Shown here: one piece after another, positions 17,642 to 26,603 of the stretch
How positions within the stretch are numbered: the stretch's first letter is position 1
Layout of the letters: every line of letters starts with the position of its first letter
NCBI GenBank assembly: GCA_964466115.1
Contig: CAYXMH010000001.1
Span: 257,981-321,980 of the forward strand
Length of the DNA stretch: 64,000 nt
Reading direction: 5' to 3'
From: Pseudolysobacter sp964466115
Lineage (GTDB): Bacteria; Pseudomonadota; Gammaproteobacteria; Xanthomonadales; Rhodanobacteraceae
Made by a program: the position numbers and the translations under genes
Notes under the pieces: generated by a model
Seen by the model: only the letters and a program-made list of their open reading frames with translations
What the model was told of the DNA's origin: nothing
Databases searched by the model: none

Positions 17642-18523
17642 ATGTCCTATCGCGGTCGTTTCGCTCCCTCACCGACCGGGCCATTGCATTTTGGCTCTTT
17701 GATTGCGGCGGTTGGCAGTTATCTGCGCGCCCGTTCGCAAAATGGCTGCTGGATTGTGCGTATGGAAGACCTGGACCCACTGCGCGAAGTTCCCGGGGCC
17801 GCGCTCGACATTCTTGAAACCTTGGCCGCGTTTGGCCTGGTATCCGACGAACCGGTGCTCTATCAAAGCACCCGCGATACTGCCTATGCCTTAGCGTTTG
17901 AGCGATTGCACGAGGCTGGCTACGTATTTCCTTGTTGGTGTAGCCGCAGTGAGCTTGACGACCAACAGCGTTTTCACCGCGGCGTTTGCGCCGCCCCCGA
18001 CAACCCCGCTCGCCCACCCGCTTGGCGCTTACAGGTGCCCGATGCAACCATTGCGTTTTACGATGTATTGCAAGGTCTGCAAAGTCAAAATCTTCAACGC
18101 GATGTCGGTGATTTTGTATTAAAGCGCGTAGAAGGACACTACGCCTACCAGCTCGCCGTGGTCGTAGACGACGCCGACCAAGGCATTACCGAAGTCGTAC
18201 GTGGTGCCGATTTGCTCGACTCCACCGCCCGCCAAATCCATTTGCAGCGGCTGCTGGGATATCCGCCATTGAACTACTTGCACCTGCCATTGGCACTGGA
18301 TGCTACGGGCAGGAAACTCAGTAAGCAAGACCGCTCGCGGCCCGTGGATCGTTGCGATCCGCTACCGGCATTGCGTGCAGCAGTGCAGTTTCTTGGGCTA
18401 CCGATGGGTGATGGAGGCAACGTCGATCAACTGCTGCGTAGCGCAACAGCGAACTTTGATCTTATCCATATGCCCCGCAGATCGGGCAATCGATTGCCCT
18501 GCAACCTCCGAGAACCGTCGTGA
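17642..18523 (+). CDS. gluQ: Glutamyl-Q tRNA(Asp) synthetase
   Basis: 293 residues. GluQ is a shortened GluRS without the anticodon-binding domain; it attaches glutamate to queuosine in tRNA(Asp). Class I motifs are present: FAPSPTGPLHFGSL (HIGH variant) at residue 7 and GRKLSKQDRS (KMSKS variant) near 220. The zinc-binding cysteines appear in PCWCSR and GVCAAP. MEDLDPLREVPGAA matches the glutamate pocket. The common partner dksA is not upstream here. The ATG lacks a clear Shine-Dalgarno; the next start candidates would remove the HIGH motif. Confidence 0.93.
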   Translation: MSYRGRFAPSPTGPLHFGSLIAAVGSYLRARSQNGCWIVRMEDLDPLREVPGAALDILETLAAFGLVSDEPVLYQSTRDTAYALAFERLHEAGYVFPCWCSRSELDDQQRFHRGVCAAPDNPARPPAWRLQVPDATIAFYDVLQGLQSQNLQRDVGDFVLKRVEGHYAYQLAVVVDDADQGITEVVRGADLLDSTARQIHLQRLLGYPPLNYLHLPLALDATGRKLSKQDRSRPVDRCDPLPALRAAVQFLGLPMGDGGNVDQLLRSATANFDLIHMPRRSGNRLPCNLREPS

Positions 18524-18574
18524 ATGTGTACAATCGCCGCCCAATCTCCCTTAACCTCACTATTTGGAGGAAAT

Positions 18575-19315
18575 ATGACCGCACGCATCGCCTTGGTCAC
18601 TGGAGGCACCGGTGGCATCGGTAGCGCCATTTGCAAACGCTTGGCCGACTTAGGGCACAAAGTCGCCACCAATTACCGCGACGAAGCCAAAGCGAAAGCC
18701 TGGCAAACACAAATGAAAACGCAGGGTTACCAGTTCACGATCGTCCCAGGGGATGTCGCTGAGCCGGCGGCGGCCGAAGCCATGGTCAAGGCGGTAGAAG
18801 CCCAATTGGGACCGGTCGATATCCTAATTAATAACGCCGGCATCACGCGCGATACGACATTCCACAAAATGAGCGTGATGCAATGGCAGGAGGTTATCAA
18901 TACCAACCTCAATTCCTGCTTTAATGTCACTCGCCAAGTGATTGATGGCATGCGCAATCGCAAATGGGGCCGGATCGTACAGATCTCCTCGATCAACGGC
19001 CAGAAAGGCCAATACGGACAAGCAAACTACGCCGCGTCCAAAGCCGGTATGCACGGTTTTACGATTTCCCTGGCCCAGGAAAACGCGAAGCTTGGCATTA
19101 CGGTCAATACGGTCTCCCCAGGTTACATCGCCACCGATATGGTCATGGCCGTTCCGGAGGAGGTGCGCGCCAAGATCGCAGCGCAAATCCCCGTCGGGCG
19201 GTTGGGTGAGCCGGATGAAATTGCTTACGCGGTGGCGTTCTTCGTTGCCGAGGAGGCGCGTTGGATTACGGGTGCCAACCTGTCGGTCAATGGCGGGCAC
19301 TATATGGGCTGGTAA
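18575..19315 (+). CDS. phbB: Acetoacetyl-CoA reductase, first copy
   Basis: 246 residues, start set by GGAGG five bases before the ATG. A classical short-chain dehydrogenase: TGGTGGIG cofactor loop, NNAGITRD, catalytic Ser in ISSINGQKGQYGQ, YAASKAG with Tyr and Lys, and VSPGYIATDM. The segment ITRDTTFHKM and INGQKGQ are the hallmarks of PhbB/PhaB, which reduces acetoacetyl-CoA with NADPH for polyhydroxybutyrate. A FabG role is possible but less likely by these motifs. Followed by a hairpin terminator, phaR, and then a second paralogous reductase. No PHA synthase gene is in the window. Confidence 0.88.
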   Translation: MTARIALVTGGTGGIGSAICKRLADLGHKVATNYRDEAKAKAWQTQMKTQGYQFTIVPGDVAEPAAAEAMVKAVEAQLGPVDILINNAGITRDTTFHKMSVMQWQEVINTNLNSCFNVTRQVIDGMRNRKWGRIVQISSINGQKGQYGQANYAASKAGMHGFTISLAQENAKLGITVNTVSPGYIATDMVMAVPEEVRAKIAAQIPVGRLGEPDEIAYAVAFFVAEEARWITGANLSVNGGHYMGW

Positions 19316-19326
19316 GCACACAACCC

Positions 19327-19355
19327 AGGGCGCGCGCTTTAGGCGCGCGTCCTTT
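19327..19355 (+). terminator. Probable Rho-independent terminator after phbB
   Basis: A 10-bp stem (AGGGCGCGCG against CGCGCGTCCT, one G-U pair) with a 7-base loop, followed by TTTGCT. It lies 12 bases past the reductase stop and before phaR. The T-run is short. Confidence 0.55.
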
Positions 19356-19420
19356 GCTGAATAACCTCCTTTACGTATTCGAAACTGGTGCACCGCGGCA
19401 TAATCTGCTAGCGTTGCTGC

Positions 19421-19906
19421 ATGGCGCAAATCCGTATCATCAAAAAATACCCGAATCGTCGGCTCTACGACACCGAAATCTCGAGCTACATCACCCTGGA
19501 AGAGGTTCGCCAGCTGGTCGTTGACGGCGAGGAATTCGAAGTGCGCGACGCCAAAACCGGGGACGATCTCACCCGTTCGGTACTGCTGCAGATCATCACC
19601 GAGCACGAGGAACATGGGCAGCCCATGTTCACCACCCAGTTGTTGTCCCAAGTGATTCGTTTTTACGGCGATTCACTGCAAGGTTTTATGGGCAGTTACT
19701 TGGAGAAAAGCCTGCAGATTTTTTTGGACCAACAGCAACAGTTTCGCAGCCAATTAAATACCTTGATGGGGCAAACGCCCTGGTCGATCCTGACCGACCT
19801 CACCGATAAAAATATGGATATGTGGAAGTCCTTGCAACAAGGATTCCTTAACGCCGCCGCCGGCACCCTAAAAAACAATTCCGGCAGCAAAGAACCGAAA
19901 ACTTAA
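19421..19906 (+). CDS. phaR: Polyhydroxyalkanoate synthesis repressor PhaR
   Basis: 161 residues. The N-terminal DNA-binding domain is diagnostic: IRIIKKYPNRRLYDTEISS, then ITLEEVRQLVVDGEEFEVRD and DLTRSVLLQIITEHE. PhaR binds both PHA polymer and the promoters of phasin and its own gene, linking granule surface to gene expression. The C-terminal half (QQQQFRSQ and after) is a less conserved, probably helical tail. It sits between two acetoacetyl-CoA reductase genes, which supports the PHA role. No ribosome site of obvious strength stands before the ATG. Confidence 0.93.
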   Translation: MAQIRIIKKYPNRRLYDTEISSYITLEEVRQLVVDGEEFEVRDAKTGDDLTRSVLLQIITEHEEHGQPMFTTQLLSQVIRFYGDSLQGFMGSYLEKSLQIFLDQQQQFRSQLNTLMGQTPWSILTDLTDKNMDMWKSLQQGFLNAAAGTLKNNSGSKEPKT

Positions 19907-20018
19907 GTTTTCCGGTAACGTTTGACAGGTTTCACCGCGCTCTCTAACATGTCCTTTATGCTGCGGCGCACCATGGTGGTGCGCTGTGCGTTCATCATAC
20001 GTAGCAAGAGGAATTGCA

Positions 20019-20765
20019 ATGACTAAGCGAGTGGCCGTCGTAACCGGTGGAATCGGAGGGTTGGGGACGGAAATCTGCAAACAACTGGCGCAATCGAACG
20101 TGATTGCGATTGCGGCCGATCTTGGCACCCGCGGCGAAAGGATTGCCGAGTTTCAACGAGAAATCGCCGGGCTCACCGACCAAATATTCTTCGAACCGTT
20201 AAACGTCGCTGATTTTCAGGGCTGCAACGACGCCATTCGTCGCATCGAAAAAACCCACGGTCCAGTCGATATCTTAATCAATGCCGCCGGCATCACGCGC
20301 GATACCACGCTGCGTAAAATGGCGCCGGAGCAATGGATCGATGTTCTCAAAATCAATCTTGAGGGCGTGTTTAATATGTGCCGCCACGTGGTGGATGGCA
20401 TGTGCGATCGCGGATTTGGGCGAATTGTGAATATTTCTTCGGTTAACGGACAAACCGGGCAATTCGGTCAAACCAATTATTCCGCCGCAAAAGCGGGAAT
20501 CCACGGCCTAACGATGGCTTTGGCGCGTGAGGTTGCACGCAAAGGCGTCACCGTTAACTCCGTATCACCAGGTTACTGCCGCACTGCGATGGTAATGGCA
20601 ATTCCAGAAACCGTGCGCAATCAGATCATCACCAATATCCCCGTTGGGCGCTTGGGCGAACCCAGTGAAATCGCTCGCGTGGTGAATTTTCTCGCGGCGG
20701 ATGACTCCGGTTTTATTACCGGCGCCAATATTCCGGTTAACGGCGGTTATTTCATGGATTATTAA
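20019..20765 (+). CDS. phbB: Acetoacetyl-CoA reductase, second copy
   Basis: 248 residues, start supported by AGAGGA eight bases upstream. Paralogue of the reductase at 18.6 kb: same cofactor loop TGGIGGLG, NAAGITRDTTLRKM, ISSVNGQTGQFGQ, YSAAKAG, and VSPGYCRTAM. The two differ at many positions outside motifs, so this is an old duplication, unlike the HzsA-related repeat. It probably performs the same NADPH-linked reduction of acetoacetyl-CoA, perhaps with different expression or chain preference. It stands 112 bases after phaR. A group of perfect hairpins follows it before the next, convergent gene. Confidence 0.85.
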   Translation: MTKRVAVVTGGIGGLGTEICKQLAQSNVIAIAADLGTRGERIAEFQREIAGLTDQIFFEPLNVADFQGCNDAIRRIEKTHGPVDILINAAGITRDTTLRKMAPEQWIDVLKINLEGVFNMCRHVVDGMCDRGFGRIVNISSVNGQTGQFGQTNYSAAKAGIHGLTMALAREVARKGVTVNSVSPGYCRTAMVMAIPETVRNQIITNIPVGRLGEPSEIARVVNFLAADDSGFITGANIPVNGGYFMDY

Positions 20766-20810
20766 AATTCGCGCCGTACGCGGCGTGGACTTTTATCGAT
20801 TCCGTGCGCT

Positions 20811-20858
20811 CGCGCGAAGTACATTCGCGCGGGCAACCAATGAGCGCTGCCAGCGCTC
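20811..20858. terminator. Tandem perfect hairpins between convergent genes
   Basis: Two perfect inverted repeats lie close together: CGCGCGAA with TTCGCGCG (5-base loop, 20811-20831) and GAGCGCT with AGCGCTC (3-base loop, 20842-20858), the latter followed by CTTTG. A third small one (CGCCG/CGGCG) is about 40 bases upstream. They could terminate both the phbB2 transcript and the opposing exported-protein transcript; T-runs are weak. Confidence 0.45.
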
Positions 20859-20909
20859 CTTTGTAAACCCCAGCCCCATTACGGGAAGGAAAGATTGTCA
20901 ATTTTAGGT

Positions 20910-21971
20910 CTACGGCCCAAACCCATCCAATAAGATCCGATCGTAGCGCTGGCAATCGTAGTTCAACGGAATGGGCGTGCCGAAATCAAGGACCTCGAAA
21001 TCCTTGATCGTCACCCCATACAACGAATGCGAATTAAATCCACCCGAATCGTTATCCGGGATGTCCGCCCATTTCGTGGTCGTGAAACGGTCGCTCTCTG
21101 CAGTTAATGGAATATTGCCGCCATCGGACAACAACATGCCGTACTTCTTTAACGACCGCAGTACCACTTGCGCCCCGGGTCCATACCCACTGATGTTGAA
21201 ATTGCTGCGCAATCGTAGCCGAGCGCCATAAGGTATGGCGCTCGAAGGGCCGGTTGGTCCCCCCGCGTGCGTGGCCGGATGGACAAAAACACCGGCGCGA
21301 ATCACCTCATTGGGCATGACAAAGCGAATCGCATGGCCCAGATCTCCGTTCACCGCAATTGCGGCGGCAACTTCATCGGCATTGAACAACAACGGCGCCA
21401 CTGGAAACCCCGCTGCATCGGTGCCGGTGCACTGATCGCCACGCCCTTGCGCTGGGTACACGGCATCCAGGTTCCAAACCACCAAGCACTGGGAATGAAC
21501 GCCAAACGCATCCACCGTGGTCTTATACGATTCGAACAACGAATTGCCGCTCACCACCAACAGATGGCAATCGTTTTGGTTAACGTTGCAGGTATAGTTT
21601 GCCGTGCCTTCGATCGCTCCACCGAGCGGCAGTGGAATCGATGACTGACTATCGCAATCGGGCGTGTAATACCCTGCGGACTTCACCAAAGTCGCAATCG
21701 GCGTGTTGGGATTAGCGTGCACTATTTGCAAACTCATATCGATCTGGAATTGGATATTGCCGGTTCCATTGGGTGGTCCCCACCCACCTTGGTTATCCAC
21801 CCAATTCACGATCGTTGCTGATTGCGGGCTGATCGCCGCTTGGCTAATGTCCTGATTCCATACAGCACCGCTTGGGAAACGCGGTACCGGTGCGGCAATG
21901 GCCATACTTGCCGATACTAAGATCGCTGTGATCCCCACTGTGGGTTTGAAGACATTTTTTATGCGCCACAT
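20910..21971 (-). CDS. Exported protein of unknown function with G-F tail
   Basis: 353 residues, not a family I recognise. A signal peptide ends ASMAIAA-P. The start is placed at the second ATG because AGGGA stands seven bases before it; the first ATG is only one base after AGGGA. The mature chain begins FPSGAVWNQDIS and has several cysteines (for example YTCNVNQNDCHLL), which suggests disulfides and a location outside the cytoplasm. A middle segment reads AAAIAVNGDLGHAIRFVMPNE. It ends RILLDGFGP, one of five similar tails in the window. It is a single gene, convergent with phbB2 and about 95 bases downstream of the DUF2058 gene in the opposite sense of order. Confidence 0.7.
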   Translation of the reverse strand: MWRIKNVFKPTVGITAILVSASMAIAAPVPRFPSGAVWNQDISQAAISPQSATIVNWVDNQGGWGPPNGTGNIQFQIDMSLQIVHANPNTPIATLVKSAGYYTPDCDSQSSIPLPLGGAIEGTANYTCNVNQNDCHLLVVSGNSLFESYKTTVDAFGVHSQCLVVWNLDAVYPAQGRGDQCTGTDAAGFPVAPLLFNADEVAAAIAVNGDLGHAIRFVMPNEVIRAGVFVHPATHAGGPTGPSSAIPYGARLRLRSNFNISGYGPGAQVVLRSLKKYGMLLSDGGNIPLTAESDRFTTTKWADIPDNDSGGFNSHSLYGVTIKDFEVLDFGTPIPLNYDCQRYDRILLDGFGP

Positions 21972-22067
21972 GACCATTCCCTTGATGCTGCTTTAAAGCA
22001 GAATAGGCGGCATAAAAAATCAAAAAATAGAACCGTGTCACAACCCCGAACAAGCGTACCGCAGCCG

Positions 22068-22631
22068 TCACCAAATAATGTCCGCAGGTATATCGTCTTC
22101 GACTTTGGTGCTGTCTGGATCACATAACAGCACCAGTGCGGTCGGTGAAATCGATTGTGCTTCAAGTGCTATCGAACGCTCAACCAATAGGTAGCGTCCA
22201 CTCCATTGAACGATGCCGAGCTCACCTTGATTGAGCTTCGGCAACTGTTCCGGAGTGCAATAGACACGGCGAATCTTATTCGCGTGCGAGAAATGTCGCG
22301 GCAATTCGGCTTGAGGCGCATTTAGCTCTTTACCTTTCAGCAATTGATTGAGCTTTTCTTTGCGTTCGCGCTTTTGCTGTGCAAGCAGTGCGGCTTCGCG
22401 CGTGGCCTGCTCGCGATCTTGTTTCTCCTGGCGTGCGCGCAATGCGTAGGCCTGCGCTAAATCCGGTTCGGCCGGCAATTTAGCTGAGGGCTTAGCCGTA
22501 ATATTGGAATTTTTGTCCGGCCGTTTACCGGAAAACCCTTTCTTCGGAGACGGCGCCTTAGCGGCTGCCTCAACTTTCAGTTTCGACACCAAACCGCTTT
22601 TCAATAACAAATCGCGCAATGAATCGGACAT
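22068..22631 (-). CDS. DUF2058 family nucleoid-associated-like protein (YaiL type)
   Basis: 187 residues. The start SDSLRDLLLKSGLVSKLK, the lysine/glutamine-rich charged middle (about 40-110, likely coiled coil) and the end RRVYCTPEQLPKLNQGELGI, then RYLLVER, match the DUF2058 family, known as YaiL in enterobacteria. Its molecular function is not settled. It lies 10 bases after slyX and in the same direction, so gmd, slyX and this gene are probably one transcript. Composition and position are consistent with a cytoplasmic basic protein. Confidence 0.85.
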   Translation of the reverse strand: MSDSLRDLLLKSGLVSKLKVEAAAKAPSPKKGFSGKRPDKNSNITAKPSAKLPAEPDLAQAYALRARQEKQDREQATREAALLAQQKRERKEKLNQLLKGKELNAPQAELPRHFSHANKIRRVYCTPEQLPKLNQGELGIVQWSGRYLLVERSIALEAQSISPTALVLLCDPDSTKVEDDIPADIIW

Positions 22632-22641
22632 AAGTTAACGC

Positions 22642-22857
22642 TCAATAATGCGGTGGCGGCGGTTCACTGCTCGGATCGTGCGCCAAACCATTTCTGACAA
22701 CGCCAAGCTCATCCCGCAGATATTTAAGCTCGCCACGCAAATCGTGAAGCAACCGGTCGTGATTGGCGATGCTGCTGTTGAGCGCAGTCAAGCCTTCATC
22801 CATAAAGGCCAGCCGCACCTCAAGCTCACTTAAACGATCTTCGAATGTCGGGGCCAT
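22642..22857 (-). CDS. slyX: SlyX family protein
   Basis: 71 residues. SlyX is a short coiled-coil protein of unknown role, known from the slyD region of enterobacteria. The heptad-rich body (ERLSELEVRLAFMDEGL-type start, here EDRLSELEVRLAF) and the proline-rich end PPPPHY are diagnostic. The ATG comes two bases after the TAA of gmd; a longer frame would overlap gmd heavily. Here it is joined to gmd and the DUF2058 gene and not to slyD. Confidence 0.88.
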   Translation of the reverse strand: MAPTFEDRLSELEVRLAFMDEGLTALNSSIANHDRLLHDLRGELKYLRDELGVVRNGLAHDPSSEPPPPHY

Positions 22858-22859
22858 TT

Positions 22860-23984
22860 TTACAACGTCTCTATCAAATGCCGACCATGCCGAGCTCCGA
22901 TCAAACCCGCCACCGCGCACCCGGCCAAGGCAAAATCGGCGGCGGCCATTTCACGGACTAAATCGGCAAAACCGGTTTTCGGTTTCCAGCCGAGCTTTTC
23001 ATGGGCCAAACTGGCGTCGCCAAGCAACGTCTCAACTTCCGCCGGACGGTAATACTGCGGGTGAATGCGCACGATCGTGGTACCGACTTTTAGCTTAACC
23101 ACCGGATTATTGATCGCACTCACCACGCCCTGTTCTTCGACACCATTACCACGCCATTCCATTTCCACACCCATCTCGCGCGCCGACAGGGTTACAAACT
23201 CGCGCACGGAATGCTGCATACCCGTGGCAATCACAAAATCTTGTGGCTGGTCCTGCTGCAGCATCAACCACTGCATCTCAACATAATCGCGCGCATGGCC
23301 CCAATCGCGCCGCGCATCGAGATTGCCCAGGTACAGGCAATTCTGCAATCCATGGCAAATACGCGCCAACCCACGCGTGATTTTTCGCGTGACAAACGTC
23401 TCGCCACGAATGGGCGATTCGTGATTAAACAAAATGCCATTGCACGCATATATCCCATAGGCCTCGCGATAGTTCACGGTGATCCAATACGCGTACAACT
23501 TCGCCACGCCATACGGTGAACGCGGGTAAAACGGGGTCTTTTCAGTTTGCGGTGTTTCTCGCACTAAGCCGTACAACTCTGACGTCGAAGCCTGATAAAA
23601 ACGACAACTCTTAGCCAACCCCAAAATGCGCATCGCTTCCAAAATCCGCAATGTGCCGATGCCATCGGCATTGGCGGTATATTCCGGCTCTTCAAACGAC
23701 ACCGCGACATGGCTTTGCGCGGCCAGGTTGTAAATTTCATGCGGTTGGACTTGCTGGACCACGCGCACCAAACTGGTGGAATCGGTCAAATCCGCGTAAT
23801 GCAAAGCGACTTTGGGCACCACTTCATCCAGTTCATGGTAAAGATGATCAATACGCTCGGTGTTAAATGAGGAGGCGCGGCGCTTGATACCATGAACCTC
23901 ATACCCTTTTGCCAGCAACAATTCGGCGAGGTAGGCCCCATCCTGGCCGGTGATCCCGGTGATTAATGCGCGCTTTAATGTCAT
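22860..23984 (-). CDS. gmd: GDP-mannose 4,6-dehydratase
   Basis: 374 residues. Gmd converts GDP-mannose to GDP-4-keto-6-deoxymannose, the precursor of GDP-fucose, GDP-rhamnose and related sugars. Seen motifs: ALITGITGQDGAYLAELLL (NADP loop), FYQASTSELYGLV with the catalytic Thr/Ser and Glu, and YGVAKLYAYWITVNYREAYG with the Tyr-x3-Lys pair. NHESPIRGETFVTRKITR and WRGNG are family-specific. ugd lies upstream in the same direction, so the two form a nucleotide-sugar pair. A GDP-fucose-synthase-like gene is found 22 kb away at 46.2 kb. Confidence 0.96.
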   Translation of the reverse strand: MTLKRALITGITGQDGAYLAELLLAKGYEVHGIKRRASSFNTERIDHLYHELDEVVPKVALHYADLTDSTSLVRVVQQVQPHEIYNLAAQSHVAVSFEEPEYTANADGIGTLRILEAMRILGLAKSCRFYQASTSELYGLVRETPQTEKTPFYPRSPYGVAKLYAYWITVNYREAYGIYACNGILFNHESPIRGETFVTRKITRGLARICHGLQNCLYLGNLDARRDWGHARDYVEMQWLMLQQDQPQDFVIATGMQHSVREFVTLSAREMGVEMEWRGNGVEEQGVVSAINNPVVKLKVGTTIVRIHPQYYRPAEVETLLGDASLAHEKLGWKPKTGFADLVREMAAADFALAGCAVAGLIGARHGRHLIETL

Positions 23985-24054
23985 CGTCTCGTTGCTTCCC
24001 AGGTATTTACTTAATTGTTGAATAAAATTTTACCGGTAGTTTATATAAGTGAAT

Positions 24055-25401
24055 TTATATAGGCGGGCACTGCAGCGTACGGCCACGGCCAATGCCGTAA
24101 TAGGCCAAACCCGCGGCTTCTACTGCGTTAGGCTCATAAATATTACGGCCATCAAAAATCGCAGGGGTACGCAAAGAAGATTTAATGCGGGCGAAATCCG
24201 GACTCCAGAATGCCTTCCATTCCGTGACCAATACCAGAACATCGGCACCGTTAAGCGCCTCATAAGCCTCTTCGCACAGCACCAAGTCCGAACGTGGACC
24301 ATACAACCGCGCGGCCTCCTCACACGCCACCGGGTCGAAAGCCCGCACTGTAGCTCCCGCCGCCCATAAGCGCTCCAGCAATTGCCGGCTGGGAGCGGCC
24401 CGCATATCGTCGGTGTTGGGCTTAAACGCCAAGCCCCACAGCGCAATCGTCTTGCCGCTGATCGCGCCATCAAAATGGCGTTCGATCAAATGATAAAGTT
24501 TGTTCTTTTGCTCGTTATTCACCGTTTCTACGGCATCGAGCAACCGCGCATGATAGCCATGCACATGCGCGATACGCTCCAGCGCTTGCACATCCTTTGG
24601 AAAACAAGAACCACCGTAGCCAGCGCCGGGGTAGATAAACGAATAGCCGATGCGAGGATCGGAACCAATGCCGTGTCGCACCAATTCGATATCCGCGCCC
24701 ACGTGTTCGGCGATATTGGCCATTTCGTTCATGAAGCTGATCTTCGTCGCGAGCATCGCGTTGGCCGCGTATTTGGTCAACTCCGCCGAACGCACATCCA
24801 TCAGCACCACTCTTTCGTGGTTACGATTGAATGGGGCATACAGCGTTTTAAGGCGCTCAATCGCGCGCTGACTGTCCGAACCGATAACAATGCGATCCGG
24901 GCGCATGCAATCTTTGATCGCATCGCCTTCTTTCAAAAACTCCGGATTGGAGACAACGTCAAAATCGGTAACGACACCGCGCAGGGCGAGTTCGCCAGCA
25001 ACGGTGGCGCGCACTCGATCCGCCGTCCCAACAGGAACGGTAGATTTATTCACAATTACTGCATATTCACTAAGATAACGGCCAATATCTCGCGCAACGG
25101 CAAGGACGTGCGATAAATCGGCGCTGCCGTCTTCATCCGGCGGAGTGCCTACGGCAATAAACAACACCTGGCCATGCGCGATCGCCGGTGCGATTTCGGT
25201 GGTGAAACGCAAGCGGCCCGCCTGGTAGTTGTCTTGCACCAGTTCAGGAAGGCCCGGTTCAAAGATCGGAATCTGCCCCTGATTTAAACGGTCAATTTTG
25301 CTCGCATCGATATCGACGCAAACCACGTCGTTTCCGACCTCGGCCAAACACGTGCCGGTGACCAAACCCACATAGCCGGTGCCGAAGATAGTGATCTTCA
25401 T
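24055..25401 (-). CDS. ugd: UDP-glucose 6-dehydrogenase
   Basis: 448 residues. Ugd oxidises UDP-glucose twice with NAD to UDP-glucuronate, used for capsule, exopolysaccharide and lipid A sugars. The N-terminal Rossmann loop reads IFGTGYVGLVTGTCLAEVG; NKSTVPVGTADRVR and NPEFLKEGDAIKD follow; the catalytic cysteine sits in YPGAGYGGSCFPKDVQAL, and GLAFKPNTDDMRAAPS lies in the C-terminal domain. All key residues are intact and length is normal. It is followed by gmd after 70 bases. Confidence 0.96.
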   Translation of the reverse strand: MKITIFGTGYVGLVTGTCLAEVGNDVVCVDIDASKIDRLNQGQIPIFEPGLPELVQDNYQAGRLRFTTEIAPAIAHGQVLFIAVGTPPDEDGSADLSHVLAVARDIGRYLSEYAVIVNKSTVPVGTADRVRATVAGELALRGVVTDFDVVSNPEFLKEGDAIKDCMRPDRIVIGSDSQRAIERLKTLYAPFNRNHERVVLMDVRSAELTKYAANAMLATKISFMNEMANIAEHVGADIELVRHGIGSDPRIGYSFIYPGAGYGGSCFPKDVQALERIAHVHGYHARLLDAVETVNNEQKNKLYHLIERHFDGAISGKTIALWGLAFKPNTDDMRAAPSRQLLERLWAAGATVRAFDPVACEEAARLYGPRSDLVLCEEAYEALNGADVLVLVTEWKAFWSPDFARIKSSLRTPAIFDGRNIYEPNAVEAAGLAYYGIGRGRTLQCPPI

Positions 25402-25493
25402 CGTGATGTCACAGGTAGTTGAATCTCGTTGGTAACAGCCGATGTTATCGCTGGCGAGTTATCGGTGCCACTTTTTTGTTGCCCCAAAACGAA

Positions 25494-25522
25494 AAGGGCG
25501 CGTCAATCAACGACGCGCCCTT
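25494..25522 (-). terminator. Rho-independent terminator of the FKBP gene
   Basis: An 11-bp perfect stem (AAGGGCGCGTC with GACGCGCCCTT) and 7-base loop. On the minus strand it is followed by TTCGTTTTG, 16 bases past the stop of the FKBP gene. Confidence 0.82.
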
Positions 25523-25538
25523 GCGTTAAACGATGGGC

Positions 25539-26387
25539 TTACTTCTTATCGCCATCCTTAGACGCCGCCGGCTTAGCCGCTGCCGGGGCTTTTTCGCCGC
25601 CTTCGGGTTTCGCTGCTGGTGCTGGTTGTTCGATGCTGACGAGCTCAACATCAAAAATCAGCGCGGCGTTGGGTCCAATCGGACCTGGAGCGTGGTCGGC
25701 GTAGGCCAAGTTGGAAGGAATGTACAACTTATACTTCGAACCAACCGACATTAATTGCAGCGCCTCGGTCCAGCCAGGAATTACGCCGCTGACCGGGAAC
25801 GTGGCCGGTCCGCCGTGATCGGCGCTGGCGTCGAACTTGGTGCCGTCCACTTTGGTGCCGACGTAGCTGACTTTCACGGTATCGGTGGCTTTTGGCTTCG
25901 GTCCCGTCGCATCTTTTACGATCTCATACTGCAGGCCAGAGGCGGTGGTTTTCACGCCCGCTTTGCTCTTGTTTTTAGCAAGGAAGTCTTCGCTTTCTTT
26001 TTTGTTCTTTTCAGCGGCTTCTTTTTCTTTCGTTGCCTGTTTGGCTTGAAGCTTCTGCATGAAATCTTGGCGAACTTTAACCGCTTCGTCTTGGGTTAAT
26101 TCGGTTTTATCGCCTTTCATCGAGGCTTGTAACGCCTGAATGACGACCGCAAGATCAATTTCTTCTTTGATCTGGCCTAGGCTGCGCCCGAGATCCATAC
26201 CAACCATATAACTGATATTGTGCTTGTCGGCGACCACTTGCTTGCCGCTGTCAGCCGGCTTTGCCGCTTCAACTTTCTTTTCGGCGCCAGCCGCTGGCGC
26301 TGGATCGGCTGCGAAGCTGGTACCAGCGCCGCCAATCAGCGCCGATATGGCAACCGCCACCAGGGTTTTACGTAACGAAGAATTCAT
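25539..26387 (-). CDS. Exported FKBP-type peptidyl-prolyl isomerase
   Basis: 282 residues, start set by AGGAG before the ATG. A signal peptide ends SFAA-D. An alanine/lysine-rich linker leads into an FKBP N-terminal dimerisation helix (YMVGMDLGRSLGQIKEEI, then a long charged helix KEKEAAEKNKKESEDFL). The FKBP catalytic domain follows (about 160-255): TASGLQYEIV, VKVSYVGTKVDGTKFDAS, VIPGWTEALQLM, YIPSNLAYADHAPG, LIFDVELVSI. This is the FkpA/Mip arrangement; it folds proline-containing proteins in the periplasm or at the surface. The C-terminal 30 residues are another Ala/Pro/Lys-rich tail. It has its own terminator. Confidence 0.93.
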   Translation of the reverse strand: MNSSLRKTLVAVAISALIGGAGTSFAADPAPAAGAEKKVEAAKPADSGKQVVADKHNISYMVGMDLGRSLGQIKEEIDLAVVIQALQASMKGDKTELTQDEAVKVRQDFMQKLQAKQATKEKEAAEKNKKESEDFLAKNKSKAGVKTTASGLQYEIVKDATGPKPKATDTVKVSYVGTKVDGTKFDASADHGGPATFPVSGVIPGWTEALQLMSVGSKYKLYIPSNLAYADHAPGPIGPNAALIFDVELVSIEQPAPAAKPEGGEKAPAAAKPAASKDGDKK

Positions 26388-26603
26388 GTGTGCTCCTGAA
26401 ATAGTGAAAAATGCCGGCCATAAAGGGCTTGACGTCATCGCTTATCTGGATTTTAACAGCCAGTTCGGGATGCGGGGCGGCGTATTGTGGCGAGGTCCGG
26501 GTTTGAAGGCAAACAATCTCTTTAAACACCAGGCGATAAAGACCCGTGACTTCCAAGTTGGTTCCCGCATCAGCTGCACAACGCGATTTGCTAAACTACC
26601 CAA

